Source of the DNA: Acidobacteriota bacterium
Lineage (GTDB): Bacteria; Acidobacteriota; Thermoanaerobaculia; Multivoradales; JBCCEF01
Assembly: GCA_039028635.1 (NCBI GenBank)
Contig: JBCCHV010000037.1
Location: 1 to 64,000, forward strand
Direction of reading: 5' to 3'
DNA: 64,000 nt
In this document: in pieces, positions 49,042-58,527 of the stretch
Numbering within the stretch: position 1 is the first letter of the stretch
How the letters are laid out: every line of letters starts with the position of its first letter
Notes under the pieces: generated by a model
Seen by the model: only the letters and a program-made list of their open reading frames with translations
The model's database searches: none
What the model was told of the DNA's origin: nothing
Program-made: the position numbers and the translations under genes

Positions 49042-49845
49042 TCACAGCAAGACCACGGCAATGATCCCACCGAGCACCAGGCGATAGATCACGAACAGCG
49101 ACAGGTTCTGGCGCTCGACCCAGCGCAGCAGCCAGCCGATGGTGAGATAAGCCGACCCGGCAGCGACCAGGAGGCCCAAACCCAAGCTCGGAAGGTCCGC
49201 CAGGGGGACCTCGCCCTGGACGATCTTGAGGCCGTCCCAGGCCGCCGCCAGAATGCCCACCGGAATCGCCATCAGAAAGGCGAAGCGTGCCGCCGCCGGC
49301 CGTCGGAAGCCCAGCAGAAGGGCCATCGAGAGGGTGATGCCGGAGCGCGAGGTTCCCGGAATCAGGGCGATCGCCTGGGCCAGCCCGATCCACCAGGCGT
49401 CGACCAGAGCGAGGCTGGCGAGGCGGCGATCGCGACGGCCGATGCGGTCGGCCAGGGCCAGGACCAGCCCGAAGCCGACAGTCGTCGCCAGGATCACCCG
49501 CGGGTCCCTCGCCACCGTCGCCACCTGATCCGCGAGCAGGAAGCCGGCGATCGCGACCGGCGCCGTCGCCAGCGCCCAGGCGAGCAGAAAATGACGCGCC
49601 GGCAGACCTTCGACATCGCCCCCCCCTTCGGCCAGCAAGCCCCGCACCAGTTGCGCCAGGTCGCGGCGGAAATACAGCACGACGGCCAGCAACGTACCGG
49701 TATTGGTAGCGACATCGAACGACAGCCCCTGGTCCGCCCAGTCGAGAAACAAGGGCACCAGGATGAGATGCGCCGAGGAGCTGATGGGCAGAAACTCGGT
49801 GATTCCCTGGACCAGGGCGAGGAGGATGACTTGCAGCAGGCTCAA
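49042..49845 (-). CDS. uppP: Undecaprenyl-diphosphatase
   Basis: A 267-aa integral membrane phosphatase of the BacA/UppP family, recycling undecaprenyl-diphosphate lipid carrier. Characteristic segments are LVQGITEFLPISSSAHLIL at the N-terminus and IPGTSRSGITLSMALLLGF in the second half, which contain the catalytic Glu/Arg/Ser residues. About eight helices. The start is TTG with a weak ribosome-binding site. The SGNH hydrolase gene follows at 7 bp; the rmlB gene is divergent. Confidence 0.97.
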   Translation of the reverse strand: MSLLQVILLALVQGITEFLPISSSAHLILVPLFLDWADQGLSFDVATNTGTLLAVVLYFRRDLAQLVRGLLAEGGGDVEGLPARHFLLAWALATAPVAIAGFLLADQVATVARDPRVILATTVGFGLVLALADRIGRRDRRLASLALVDAWWIGLAQAIALIPGTSRSGITLSMALLLGFRRPAAARFAFLMAIPVGILAAAWDGLKIVQGEVPLADLPSLGLGLLVAAGSAYLTIGWLLRWVERQNLSLFVIYRLVLGGIIAVVLL

Positions 49846-49959
49846 GGGATTTCTTCCGCGGCTCGTGGCGGCGCAGGGTGGCGGGCAGATTGTACGTCAG
49901 GCGCCGTCGTCGGTGGTGCGGCGGGCCCAACCGAAGGCGCCGCCGGTTCGATCGCTCGC

Positions 49960-49965
49960 TATACT
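49960..49965 (+). promoter_or_regulatory. Possible -10 box for the rmlBC-DUF4301 operon
   Basis: TATACT lies 57 bp before the rmlB start in the divergent uppP/rmlB region. A convincing -35 box at 17 bp is not seen. Confidence 0.35.
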
Positions 49966-50021
49966 ACGCCCCGCTCGAAAGAGACCTTTCCAAGATCCCC
50001 AGCCGGAGGACTTTAGACACT

Positions 50022-51095
50022 ATGCGAACCATGATCGTGACCGGAGGGGCCGGCTTCATCGGCTCCAATTTCGTCCGGCGCGTCCTCGACCGCGGCGACT
50101 GGCGCGTGGTCGTCTTCGACAAGCTGACCTACGCCGGCAACCTGGCCAATCTCGAGGCTTGCGACGAAAGCCCGAACTACACCTTCTTCGAGGGTGACAT
50201 CGCCGACCGCGCCACGGTGGGCCAAATCATCGCCGACTACCGGCCGACGGCGATTCTGAATTTCGCCGCCGAAAGCCACGTCGACCGCTCCATCGACGAC
50301 GCCAGCGACTTCATCCAGACCAACATCGTCGGCGCCTTCGAGCTCCTCGAAGGGGCCCGTCGGTACCACCGGGAAGGCGCCCCCGAGGATTTCCGCTTTC
50401 TGCACGTCTCGACCGACGAGGTCTACGGCAGCCTCGGCCCCACCGGCCTGTTCTCGGAGACCACGCCCTACGCCCCCAACTCGCCCTACGCCGCCTCGAA
50501 GGCTTCCGCCGATCACCTGGTGCGGGCCTACCACGAGACCCACGGGCTGCCGGCGCTGATCACCAACTGCTCGAACAACTACGGCCCCTATCAGTTCCCC
50601 GAGAAGCTCATCCCGCTGATGATCCTCAACGCCCTCGAAGGCAAGGATCTGCCGATCTACGGCGACGGCAGCAACGTGCGCGACTGGATCTACGTCGACG
50701 ACCACTGCGATGGCGTGCTGGCCGCCCTCGAAAAGGGCCAGCCGGGCGAGAAGTACAACCTCGGCGGGCGCAGCGAGCGCACCAATCTCGAGATTGTCGA
50801 CGGCATCTGCCAGGCTCTCGAGCGCTACGCACCGGCCGCCGACAACGCCGCCCTCGAGGCGCGTGGGGTGTCGGCCTACCTCGACCTCAAGACTTTCGTC
50901 CAGGACCGGCCGGGCCACGACCAGCGCTACGCCATCGACGACGACAAGGCGCGCCGCGAGCTCGGCTGGAGCACCCACTACGACCTCGACCGCGGCCTCG
51001 ACGCCACCGTACGCTGGTACCTCGACCACCGCCCCTGGTGCGAGGACATCCAGTCCGGCAATTACCGCCGCCAGCGCTTGGGAACGGGCGCATGA
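50022..51095 (+). CDS. rfbB: dTDP-glucose 4,6-dehydratase
   Basis: A 357-aa SDR-family enzyme that turns dTDP-glucose into dTDP-4-keto-6-deoxyglucose, the second step to dTDP-L-rhamnose. NAD site: [17 protein letters not shown]. Family phrases: [39 protein letters not shown] (with catalytic Asp-Glu), [22 protein letters not shown] (Tyr/Lys). Overlaps rmlC by ATGA. The first and last genes of the pathway (rmlA, rmlD) are not in the window. Confidence 0.97.
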   Translation: MRTMIVTGGAGFIGSNFVRRVLDRGDWRVVVFDKLTYAGNLANLEACDESPNYTFFEGDIADRATVGQIIADYRPTAILNFAAESHVDRSIDDASDFIQTNIVGAFELLEGARRYHREGAPEDFRFLHVSTDEVYGSLGPTGLFSETTPYAPNSPYAASKASADHLVRAYHETHGLPALITNCSNNYGPYQFPEKLIPLMILNALEGKDLPIYGDGSNVRDWIYVDDHCDGVLAALEKGQPGEKYNLGGRSERTNLEIVDGICQALERYAPAADNAALEARGVSAYLDLKTFVQDRPGHDQRYAIDDDKARRELGWSTHYDLDRGLDATVRWYLDHRPWCEDIQSGNYRRQRLGTGA

Positions 51096-51667
51096 AGGTA
51101 CGCACCACCAACCTCGAGGGGGTTCTGCTCTTCGAGCCCGTCGTCCACGGCGACGAACGCGGCTTCTTCCTCGAGACCTACCACCAGGGCAAGTACGCCG
51201 AGGCCGGCCTCGACGCCACCTTCGTCCAGGACAACCACTCGCGCTCCGGTGCCAGCATCCTGCGCGGCCTCCACGCTCAGCGCTGCCATCCGCAGGGCAA
51301 GCTGGTGCGGGCCGTCGAGGGAGCGATCTTCGACGTCGCGGTCGACATCCGCCGCGGCTCACCGACCTTCGCCCACTGGTACGGCACCGTACTGAGCGAC
51401 AAGAACTTCCGCCAGCTCTACGTTCCGCCGGGCTTTGCCCACGGCTTCTGCGTCATCGGCGAGTCGGCCCAGGTCGAGTACAAGTGCACCGACCTCTATC
51501 GGCCGGACGACGAGATCAGCATCCGCTGGGACGACCCGGAGATCGCCATCGACTGGCCGATTCGCGAACCGCGCCTGTCGCAGAAGGACGACGCCGGCGC
51601 CCAAACTCTGGCCGAGCTCGCCGAGCGACTACCGATCTACCCGAACGCCGCCGCCACGCCCACATGA
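51092..51667 (+). CDS. rfbC: dTDP-4-dehydrorhamnose 3,5-epimerase
   Basis: A 191-aa cupin enzyme, third step of dTDP-L-rhamnose synthesis. [35 protein letters not shown] (catalytic His), [17 protein letters not shown] (Asp) and [12 protein letters not shown] are the family marks. ATGA overlaps on both sides, with rmlB before and the DUF4301 gene after, so all three are coupled. Confidence 0.96.
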   Translation: MKVRTTNLEGVLLFEPVVHGDERGFFLETYHQGKYAEAGLDATFVQDNHSRSGASILRGLHAQRCHPQGKLVRAVEGAIFDVAVDIRRGSPTFAHWYGTVLSDKNFRQLYVPPGFAHGFCVIGESAQVEYKCTDLYRPDDEISIRWDDPEIAIDWPIREPRLSQKDDAGAQTLAELAERLPIYPNAAATPT

Positions 51668-53121
51668 TGGACCTCGAGCTGACCGCCGGCGACCGCGAAC
51701 AGCTCGCTGCGGCCGGCATCTCCGAGGACGAAGCGCGCCGTCAGGTGGGGTTGCTACGGCAACCGCCACCGGCGATCCGCCTGGCCCGCCCGTGCACCCT
51801 TGGCGACGGCATCGAACGCCTCGCCGAGGCCGACCAGGGCCGCTACCTGAGGCTCGCCTCGCAGGCCGCGGCGGCCGGCCGGGTGACCAAGCTGGTGCCG
51901 GCGTCCGGCGCCGCCAGCCGCATGTTTCAAGGTCTCCAGAAGCTGCGCGAGGGCGGCGGCGCCAGCGCCGACGACGAGCGGTTCTTCACACAGTTGCCGA
52001 GTCTCCCCCTGGCGGGCGAGGTGTTCTCGAGGGTCGACCCTCGGGCCGACCGCCGGCAGATCCTCGATGCACTGCTCGGCGAGAGCGGCCTCGACCTCGG
52101 CCGTCAGCCGAAGGCCCTGATTCCCTTCCATCCCGGGGAGAGTGGCCCGGCCACGGCCTTCGAAGAGCACCTCGCGGAGGCTCTCGCCTACGCTCTCGAC
52201 GAAGGCGGCCGGGCGCGGGTTCACTTCACCGTCCAGGCGGACCACCAGGAGGCCTTCGAAAACCTCCTCGCAGGGGCCCGTGATCGCTGGGAAGCCAGCG
52301 GTCAGTCGATCGAGGTGAGCTTCTCCCAGCAGCATCCCGCCACCGATACCCTCGCCCTCGACGACAGCGGCCAGCCCTTCCGCCAGGCCGATGGCCGCCT
52401 GCTGCTGCGCCCGGGCGGCCACGGCGCCCTGATCGTCAACCTCGCCGACCTCGGTGGCGACCTGGTGTCGATCAAGAACATCGACAACGTCGTGCCGGCA
52501 AAGCAGAGCGGCCTGGTGGTGCATTGGAAGCGCCTCCTGCTCGGCCGCCTGGCCGAGCTCCAGGAGAGGGCCTTCGGCGCCCTCGAAGCCCTCGACGCAG
52601 GCGATCATCGCCTCGCCACGGAGGTCGTGGCGCACGATCTCGGGCAGCAAGCGCCGGCCGATCCGGAAGCCATGCGACAGCGGCTCGACCGGCCGCTGCG
52701 GGTCTGCGGCGTGGTGCGCAACCAGGGCGAGCCCGGAGGCGGTCCCTACTGGGTCCAAGGTTCCGACGGCCACACGTCCCTGCAACTCGTCGAAGCCTCC
52801 CAGGTGGCGGACGATCAGAAGCACCTGATCGCCGAAGGCACCCACTTCAACCCCGTCGACCTGGCCTGCGCCGTGCGCGACCGCCACGGCCGGCCCTTCG
52901 ACCTCGAGCGCTTCATCGATCCCGCCACCGCCTTCGTCGCTCCCAAGAGCCACCAGGGCCGGACCCTCACCGCCCTCGAACGCCCCGGCCTGTGGAACGG
53001 CGCCATGGCCGGCTGGAACACGATCTTCGTGGAGGTCCCGCTAAAGACCTTCGCCCCGGTCAAAACGGTCTACGACCTGCTGCGGCCCGAGCACTCGGGG
53101 AGTCGCGCCGAGGCACCCTGA
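51664..53121 (+). CDS. DUF4301-family protein, sugar-nucleotidyltransferase-like
   Basis: A 485-aa protein. [19 protein letters not shown] near residues 77-95 resembles the nucleotide-binding loop of sugar nucleotidyltransferases. Other marks are [28 protein letters not shown] and [24 protein letters not shown]. This suits DUF4301 proteins, whose function is not established. It starts inside the rmlC stop (ATGA) and so is co-translated with the rml genes. It may supply an activated sugar or sugar phosphate for the same glycan (inference). Confidence 0.8.
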   Translation: MMDLELTAGDREQLAAAGISEDEARRQVGLLRQPPPAIRLARPCTLGDGIERLAEADQGRYLRLASQAAAAGRVTKLVPASGAASRMFQGLQKLREGGGASADDERFFTQLPSLPLAGEVFSRVDPRADRRQILDALLGESGLDLGRQPKALIPFHPGESGPATAFEEHLAEALAYALDEGGRARVHFTVQADHQEAFENLLAGARDRWEASGQSIEVSFSQQHPATDTLALDDSGQPFRQADGRLLLRPGGHGALIVNLADLGGDLVSIKNIDNVVPAKQSGLVVHWKRLLLGRLAELQERAFGALEALDAGDHRLATEVVAHDLGQQAPADPEAMRQRLDRPLRVCGVVRNQGEPGGGPYWVQGSDGHTSLQLVEASQVADDQKHLIAEGTHFNPVDLACAVRDRHGRPFDLERFIDPATAFVAPKSHQGRTLTALERPGLWNGAMAGWNTIFVEVPLKTFAPVKTVYDLLRPEHSGSRAEAP

Positions 53122-53129
53122 GACGACAA

Positions 53130-53159
53130 AGGCCGGCCTCGGTTTCCCGAAGCCGGCCT
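53130..53159. terminator. Hairpin between convergent operons
   Basis: AGGCCGGCCTCGG (53130-53142) and CCGAAGCCGGCCT (53147-53159) pair at 12 of 13 positions with a TTTC loop. It lies between the DUF4301 stop and the glnA stop. No long T-run. Confidence 0.65.
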
Positions 53160-53180
53160 CGAATCCTCGCCCAAGAAGGA

Positions 53181-54593
53181 TTAGCTGTCGTAGTAGAGCT
53201 CGAACTCGTAGGGATGCGGCCGCAGGCGAAGCGGATCGACTTCGTGCTCGCGCTTGTAGCTGATCCAGGTCTCGACCACGTCCTCGGTGAATACACCGCC
53301 CTTGAGTAGGAAGTCGTGGTCCCTTTCGAGGGCGTCGAGGGAGTCCTCCAGACTTTCCGGCGTCTTGCGGAAGGTCGCCAGCTCCTCCGGCGTCATCTCG
53401 TAGATGTCCTGGTCGAGGGGCTCGCCGGGATCGATCTTGTTCTCGATGCCGTCGAGGGTCGCCATCAGCAGGGCCGCGAACAGCAAGTAGCCGTTGGCCG
53501 TCGGGTCCGGGCAGCGGAACTCGAAGCGCCGCGACTTGGGGGTTTTGCTGTACATCGGGATGCGCACTGCCGCCGAGCGGTTGCGCGCCGACATCACCAG
53601 GTTCACCGGCGCCTCGAAGCCCGGCACCAGGCGGCGGTAGGAGTTCGAAGTCGGCGCCGCGAAGGCGAGCAGGGCGTCGGCGTGCTTGAGCACGCCACCG
53701 ATGCCATGGAGCGCCATGTCGCTCAAACCCGCGTAGCCCTTGCCGGCGAACAGCGGCTTGCCCTTCTTCCACAACGACAGGTGGGTGTGCATGCCACTGC
53801 CGTTGTCCTCGAAGATCGGCTTGGGCATGAAGGTGACCGTCTTGCCGGCCGCCTTGGCCACGTTCTTGATGACGTACTTGAACCACATCATCTGATCCGC
53901 CATGTCGAGCAGCGGCAGCGCCTTCATGTCGATCTCGCTCTGACCGGCGGTGCCGACCTCGTGGTGATGGGCCTCGACGATCATGCCGAGGTCACGCATC
54001 TTGTAGACCATCTCGCCGCGCAGGTCGTGGTAGGTGTCCGTCGGGCTGACCGGGAAGTAGCCACCCTTGAAGCTCGGCTTGTAGCCCAGGTTCGGCTCCT
54101 CGATGCGGGCCGTGTTCCAGGCCCCCTCGACGGAGTCGATCTGGTACATGCCCATGTGCTGGCTCTGCTGGTAGCGCACCTCGTCGAAGATGAAGAACTC
54201 CGGCTCCGGGCCGATATAGCAAGTGTCGGCGAGGCCGATCTTCTTGAGGTAGTCGAGGCTCTTGCGGGCCACGAAGCGGGGATCGCGGGTGTACTGCTCA
54301 CCGCTCACCGGATCGACGATGTTGGCCAGCACGCTGATCGTGGGCCGGGCGAAGAAGGGGTCGATCTTGGCGGTCTCGGCCACCGGCACGGCGAGCATGT
54401 CGGAGACGTTGATCGCCTGCCAGCCACGGATCGACGAGCCGTCGAAGCCGACGCCGTCCTTGAAGGTGTCGTCGTCCCAGGTCTCGATCGGGAACGAGCA
54501 GTGCTGCCAGGTCCCGAGAAAGTCGGTGAACTTGAGATCGATCATCTCGGCGCCGTGTTTCTTCGCCATCTCGAAGAAGGCCTTGGTGCTCAT
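53181..54593 (-). CDS. glnA: Glutamine synthetase, class I (beta-like)
   Basis: A 470-aa GSI. Family marks are [54 protein letters not shown] (ATP/Glu site), and [15 protein letters not shown]. Tyr is present in the adenylylation loop ([11 protein letters not shown]), so adenylylation control is possible; no adenylyltransferase is in the window. The ATG has AGGAGA upstream. It lies 56 bp after the second GS gene, on the same strand. It fixes ammonium as glutamine in the cytoplasm. Confidence 0.96.
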   Translation of the reverse strand: MSTKAFFEMAKKHGAEMIDLKFTDFLGTWQHCSFPIETWDDDTFKDGVGFDGSSIRGWQAINVSDMLAVPVAETAKIDPFFARPTISVLANIVDPVSGEQYTRDPRFVARKSLDYLKKIGLADTCYIGPEPEFFIFDEVRYQQSQHMGMYQIDSVEGAWNTARIEEPNLGYKPSFKGGYFPVSPTDTYHDLRGEMVYKMRDLGMIVEAHHHEVGTAGQSEIDMKALPLLDMADQMMWFKYVIKNVAKAAGKTVTFMPKPIFEDNGSGMHTHLSLWKKGKPLFAGKGYAGLSDMALHGIGGVLKHADALLAFAAPTSNSYRRLVPGFEAPVNLVMSARNRSAAVRIPMYSKTPKSRRFEFRCPDPTANGYLLFAALLMATLDGIENKIDPGEPLDQDIYEMTPEELATFRKTPESLEDSLDALERDHDFLLKGGVFTEDVVETWISYKREHEVDPLRLRPHPYEFELYYDS

Positions 54594-54649
54594 GCCGCGC
54601 TCTCCTCTCAACTTCTCTCGTCAAAAAGTCCTCGGGGACCCGCGCCCCC

Positions 54650-55978
54650 TCAAGAAACTTCCAGATAACGCTCCCGCTCCCAGGGATGGACGTGGGAGAT
54701 GTATTCCTGCCACTCGCGGCGCTTCGCCGCCAGATACTGTTCTGCGATGTGGCCGCCCAAGGAGTCCTTCATCACCACGCTCTTGTCGAGCGCATCGAGG
54801 GCCTCCGAGAGATTCGCCGGCAGCACGTCGATCTTGAGACGGCGCTTCTCGCGGTGGCTCATGGTGAAGATGTTCTTGTTGACCGGCGGCCCCGGATCGA
54901 GCTCCTGCTCGAGGCCGTCGAGGCCGGCGGCGAGCATCACCGCCAGGGCGAGATAGGCATTGCATGCCGAGTCCGGCATGCGCACCTCGCAGCGCGTCGA
55001 GGGGCCGCGACGGGCCGGCACCCGCACCAAGGGGCTGCGGTTGCGGTCCGACCAGGCGATATTGACCGGCGCCTCGAAGCCCGGCACAAGGCGCTTGTAG
55101 GAGTTGACCAGGGGGTTGGTGATCGCCACCATCGCCCCGGCGTGGCGCAGGATGCCGGCAATGTAGCTCCGCGCCACGGTCGAGAGCTGGCCTTCCGCCT
55201 GCGAATCGAAGAAGGCATTCTCGCCAGCCTCGTCGAGCAGGCTCTGGTGCATGTGCATGCCCGAGCCGTTGATGCCGTAGATCGGCTTGGGCATGAAGGT
55301 GGCGTGGAGGTCGTGGTCGAGGGCGACCTTTTTGACCACGAAGCGGAAGTTGGCGATGCGATCGGCGCAGGCCACCGCGTCGGTGTGCTGGAAGGCGATC
55401 TCGTGCTGTCCCGGCGCCACCTCGTGATGGGCCGCTTCGATCTCGAAGCCCATCGTCTCGAGCTCGCCGACAATGGCCCGCCGACAGCGCTCGCCACGAT
55501 CGACCGGAGTGAGGTCGAAGTAGCCGCCGACGTCCGGCGTCTCCACCAACGTCCGACCGGCGTCGTCGCGCGGGAAGAGAAAGAACTCCGCCTCGGGGCC
55601 GCAAACCAGGCGCAGCCCGCGCGCCGCAGCGCGCTCCACCTGGCGCTTCAAGGTCCAGCGTGGGCAACCCTCGAAGGGCGAGCCGTCGGGTAGACGCACG
55701 TCGCAAATCACCCGCGCGACGCGCGATCCGTCCTCGCTTTCCCAGGGATTGAGCTTGAGGGTGGAGAGGTCCGGCAACAGCAGCATGTCCGATTCTTCGA
55801 GGCGGCTGAAGCCGAGAATCGATGAACCGTCGAAGGTGATCTCACCGGCGAAAGCCTTGGCGAACTGACGGCTCGGCACCTCGACATTCTTGAGGGTGCC
55901 CATGATGTCCGTGAACTGCAGACGGAGGAATCGGACGCCCTCTTCCTCACAAAGCTGAATTGCCTCTCGAATTTGCAC
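54650..55978 (-). CDS. Glutamine synthetase, class I (alpha-like)
   Basis: A 442-aa GSI starting at GTG 55978 behind GGCGGAGG. That gives the normal family start (VQIREAIQLCEEEGVRFLRLQFTDIMGTLKNVEVP) and a length of about 444 aa typical of the Bacillus-type alpha group; the open frame extends 32 codons upstream but that part is promoter. Other marks are FDGSSILGFSRLEESDMLL, GPEAEFFLF, EVAPGQHEI, NGSGMHMHQSLL and [15 protein letters not shown]. The adenylylation loop reads NKNIFTMSHRE with Phe for Tyr, so it cannot be adenylylated there. The promoter at 56009-56037 is strong. Confidence 0.95.
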   Translation of the reverse strand: MQIREAIQLCEEEGVRFLRLQFTDIMGTLKNVEVPSRQFAKAFAGEITFDGSSILGFSRLEESDMLLLPDLSTLKLNPWESEDGSRVARVICDVRLPDGSPFEGCPRWTLKRQVERAAARGLRLVCGPEAEFFLFPRDDAGRTLVETPDVGGYFDLTPVDRGERCRRAIVGELETMGFEIEAAHHEVAPGQHEIAFQHTDAVACADRIANFRFVVKKVALDHDLHATFMPKPIYGINGSGMHMHQSLLDEAGENAFFDSQAEGQLSTVARSYIAGILRHAGAMVAITNPLVNSYKRLVPGFEAPVNIAWSDRNRSPLVRVPARRGPSTRCEVRMPDSACNAYLALAVMLAAGLDGLEQELDPGPPVNKNIFTMSHREKRRLKIDVLPANLSEALDALDKSVVMKDSLGGHIAEQYLAAKRREWQEYISHVHPWERERYLEVS

Positions 55979-56008
55979 ATCAACCTCCGCCAAACGATCA
56001 ACGCGCAG

Positions 56009-56037
56009 AGAATAGTCCTGAAATGAATCCAAATCAA
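56009..56037 (-). promoter_or_regulatory. Sigma70-type promoter of the glutamine synthetase pair
   Basis: On the minus strand TTGATT (56037-56032), a 17-bp spacer, and TATTCT (56014-56009), ending 30 bp before the GTG at 55978. It is in a locally AT-rich patch. Upstream at about 56080-56115 are dyads such as TCTGCAG..TTGCAGA and CTCGAGAATTCTCGAAG that might bind a regulator. Confidence 0.6.
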
Positions 56038-56253
56038 GAGAAAAAATGCATATTGACTCGAGATCAGAGATCACTCTGCAGAAAATTGCAGAATCTCGAG
56101 AATTCTCGAAGCATCTCCGGAAAAGCCGCGATAGGGTGGCGACAAGCCCGCTACGATGGGTGGCCAGCAGATCCAGCGTCTGGAAAAGGCCGTAGGTACG
56201 GGGGAAGTCCGCGAGCGCTCGCCCGCGGGCTCTCCAGAGAGGAGATTGAACTG

Positions 56254-56970
56254 ATGTCGAATTCGGAGATCGAATCGGTCCCGGCTGCAGCCCCTGCGCG
56301 CTGGAAGACCGTTGGGAAGGGAATACTCGCCCTCGGCGCCGTCGCCGCCATCGTCTGGCTGGCGCGCGACGGCGAGGCCTACATCACGCAGTTCCGCAGC
56401 TGGGTCGAAACCCTCGGCGTTTGGGGGCCGGTGGTCTTCATCCTAGGCTACGCCGTGGCCACCGTCGCCTTCCTCCCGGGCTGGCTGTTGACGGTATCCG
56501 CTGGCGCTATTTTCGGGCTGACCCGCGGCACCCTGTTCGCCTTCAGCGGCGCCGTCCTGGGATCGTCCCTGTCGTTCCTGATCGCCCGCTACCTGGCGCG
56601 CGGCTGGGTCGAGAAGAAAATCGCCCAATGGCCCCGCTTCCAGGCCGTCGACCGCGCCATCGGCCGCGAGGGCGGCAAGATCGTCGCCCTGCTACGCCTG
56701 TCGCCGGTCTTCCCCTTCAGCCTCGGCAACTACGCCCTCGGCTTGACCAAGGTCAAGTTCCCGTCCTACCTGCTGGCTTCGCTGGCGATGCTCCCCGGCT
56801 CCCTGCTCTACGTCTACTACGGCAAAGTCTTCGGCGCCGTCGCCGAAGAGAAGGGGCTCACCGAGTGGTTGCTCCTGGGCGTCGGACTGGTCGCCACCAT
56901 CGCGGTGACCGCAATCATCACCAAGAAGGCCAAGCAGGCCCTGGCGGAGGAGGTCGAGGGCGATGAGTAA
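56254..56970 (+). CDS. TVP38/TMEM64-family membrane protein
   Basis: A 238-aa protein with about five helices. The SNARE-associated/VTT domain is visible: FILGYAVATVAFLPGWLLTVSAGAIFGLTRGTLFAFSGAVLGSSLSFLIARYLARGW, and RLSPVFPFSLGNYALGLTKVKFPSYLLAS. Members of the VTT/DedA group include lipid scramblases and transport-linked proteins. GAGAGGAG precedes the ATG. It overlaps the oxidoreductase gene by 8 bp. This gene order (TVP38 with a MerA-like flavoprotein) recurs in many bacteria and the two are fused in some. Confidence 0.92.
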   Translation: MSNSEIESVPAAAPARWKTVGKGILALGAVAAIVWLARDGEAYITQFRSWVETLGVWGPVVFILGYAVATVAFLPGWLLTVSAGAIFGLTRGTLFAFSGAVLGSSLSFLIARYLARGWVEKKIAQWPRFQAVDRAIGREGGKIVALLRLSPVFPFSLGNYALGLTKVKFPSYLLASLAMLPGSLLYVYYGKVFGAVAEEKGLTEWLLLGVGLVATIAVTAIITKKAKQALAEEVEGDE

Positions 56971-58477
56971 GACCATTGAAATGGCCCCCGGCGACCAGCA
57001 TACGGAACGCCTGATCGGCCATGTCCATCCGCCCAACTGGAAGAATCCGCAGCCCAAGGACCGCTATCACCTGGTGGTGATCGGCGCCGGCACGGCGGGC
57101 CTGGTGTCGGCCATCGGCGCCGCCGGTCTGGGGGCCCGGGTGGCCCTCATCGAGCGCCATCTGATGGGCGGCGACTGCCTCAACGTCGGCTGCGTGCCCT
57201 CCAAGGGTGTGATCAGCGCCGCCCGCGCTTGGCACCAGGTGCGCACCGCCGCCGAGCGCTTCGGCGCTCCCGCCATCGACGGCTCCGGCGACTTCGCCCA
57301 GGCGATGGAGCGCATGCGGCGGATTCGCGCCGACATCTCGAAGATCGACGGCGCCGCTCGCTTCCGCGACGCCGGCATCGACGTCTTCCTGGGCCAGGGG
57401 CAGTTCACCGGCCGCAACACCGTCGAGGTCGAGGGTCAGACGCTGCGCTTCCGCAAGGCGGTCATCGCCACCGGCGCGCGGGCCACGGCGCCGCCGATCC
57501 CGGGCCTCGCCGAAGCCGGCTATCTGACCAACGAAACCCTCTTCGGCCTCACCGAGCTACCGCGCCGACTGGCGATCCTCGGCGCCGGACCGATCGGCTG
57601 CGAGATGGCTCAGTCCTTCGCCCGCTTCGGCACCGAGGTCACCCTCCTCGACATGGCCGATCACGTGCTGATCCGCGAGGACGCCGACGCTGCCGAGGTC
57701 GTGCAGCAGGCCCTGATCCGCGACGGCGTGCGGCTCGAGCTCGGGGTCTCGATCACCGGCGCCAAGGTCGAGGGCGATACCAAAGTGCTCGAGTACCAGC
57801 GTGGTGCCGCCACCGGCCGCGCCGAGGGCGACCACATCCTGGTCGCCGCCGGCCGCGCCCCCAATCTCGACCTCGGCCTCGAAGCGGCCGGAGTCGAGGC
57901 CCACAAGCACGGCATCGTGGTCGACGACCGGCTGCGCACCAGCAACCCCAACATCTTCGCCGCCGGCGACGTGGCGTCGAAGTATCAGTTCACCCACGCC
58001 GCCGACGCCATGGCTCGCATCGTCATTCAGAACGCCCTGTTCTTCGGCCGCAAGAAGGTCAGCGACCTGGTGTTGCCGTGGTGCACCTACACCAGCCCGG
58101 AGATCGCCCACGTCGGCCTCTACGAGCAAGAGGCCAAGGACCAAGGGCACGAGGTCGACACCCTCACCCTGCCCCTCGACGATGTCGATCGCGCCCTCCT
58201 CGATGGCGAGGAGGAAGGCTTTCTGCGGGTTCACGTCAAGAAGGGGACCGACAAGGTCCTCGGCGCCACCCTGGTGGCGGAGCACGCCGGCGACATGATC
58301 GGAGAGCTCGCCCTGGCGACCACCGCCGGCATCGGCCTGGGCACCATCGCCGGCGTCATCCACCCCTACCCCACCCAGGGTGAAGTGGTGAAAAAGATCG
58401 CCGATCAGTGGAACCGCGGCAAGCTCACGCCGACAGTCAGCAAGCTGTTCAACTTCTGGTTCCGGCTGTTCAAGTAG
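56963..58477 (+). CDS. FAD-dependent pyridine nucleotide-disulphide oxidoreductase (MerA/LPD-like)
   Basis: A 504-aa flavoprotein. FAD-binding motif VVIGAGTAGLVSAIGAAGLG; the redox pair CX4C is in MGGDCLNVGCVPSKG; the NAD(P) site is LAILGAGPIGCEMAQSF; the second FAD motif NPNIFAAGDVA; the C-terminal dimerisation domain ends HPYPTQGEVVKKIAD (His of the partner active site). There is no N-terminal HMA domain nor the C-terminal vicinal Cys pair of mercuric reductase, so mercury reduction is unlikely. The substrate is unknown. Coupled with TVP38. Confidence 0.93.
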   Translation: MSKTIEMAPGDQHTERLIGHVHPPNWKNPQPKDRYHLVVIGAGTAGLVSAIGAAGLGARVALIERHLMGGDCLNVGCVPSKGVISAARAWHQVRTAAERFGAPAIDGSGDFAQAMERMRRIRADISKIDGAARFRDAGIDVFLGQGQFTGRNTVEVEGQTLRFRKAVIATGARATAPPIPGLAEAGYLTNETLFGLTELPRRLAILGAGPIGCEMAQSFARFGTEVTLLDMADHVLIREDADAAEVVQQALIRDGVRLELGVSITGAKVEGDTKVLEYQRGAATGRAEGDHILVAAGRAPNLDLGLEAAGVEAHKHGIVVDDRLRTSNPNIFAAGDVASKYQFTHAADAMARIVIQNALFFGRKKVSDLVLPWCTYTSPEIAHVGLYEQEAKDQGHEVDTLTLPLDDVDRALLDGEEEGFLRVHVKKGTDKVLGATLVAEHAGDMIGELALATTAGIGLGTIAGVIHPYPTQGEVVKKIADQWNRGKLTPTVSKLFNFWFRLFK

Positions 58478-58494
58478 CAGAATCCAAGAAAAGA

Positions 58495-58527
58495 AGGGGC
58501 CGGCCCGGCCGCACGCCGATGGCCCCT
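58495..58527. terminator. Hairpin between convergent genes
   Basis: AGGGGCC (58495-58501) and GGCCCCT (58521-58527) form a 7-bp stem with GC-rich inner pairs. On the minus strand it is followed by TCTTTTCTT, which suits termination of the leftward HD-domain gene. Confidence 0.5.

Noticed and set aside
50013-51362. 449-codon leftward frame over rmlB/rmlC
   Set aside because: The forward strand has unmistakable rmlB and rmlC with coupled starts.
56963-58477. Mercuric reductase of a mer operon
   Set aside because: No MerR, MerT or MerP, no N-terminal HMA domain and no C-terminal Cys pair.
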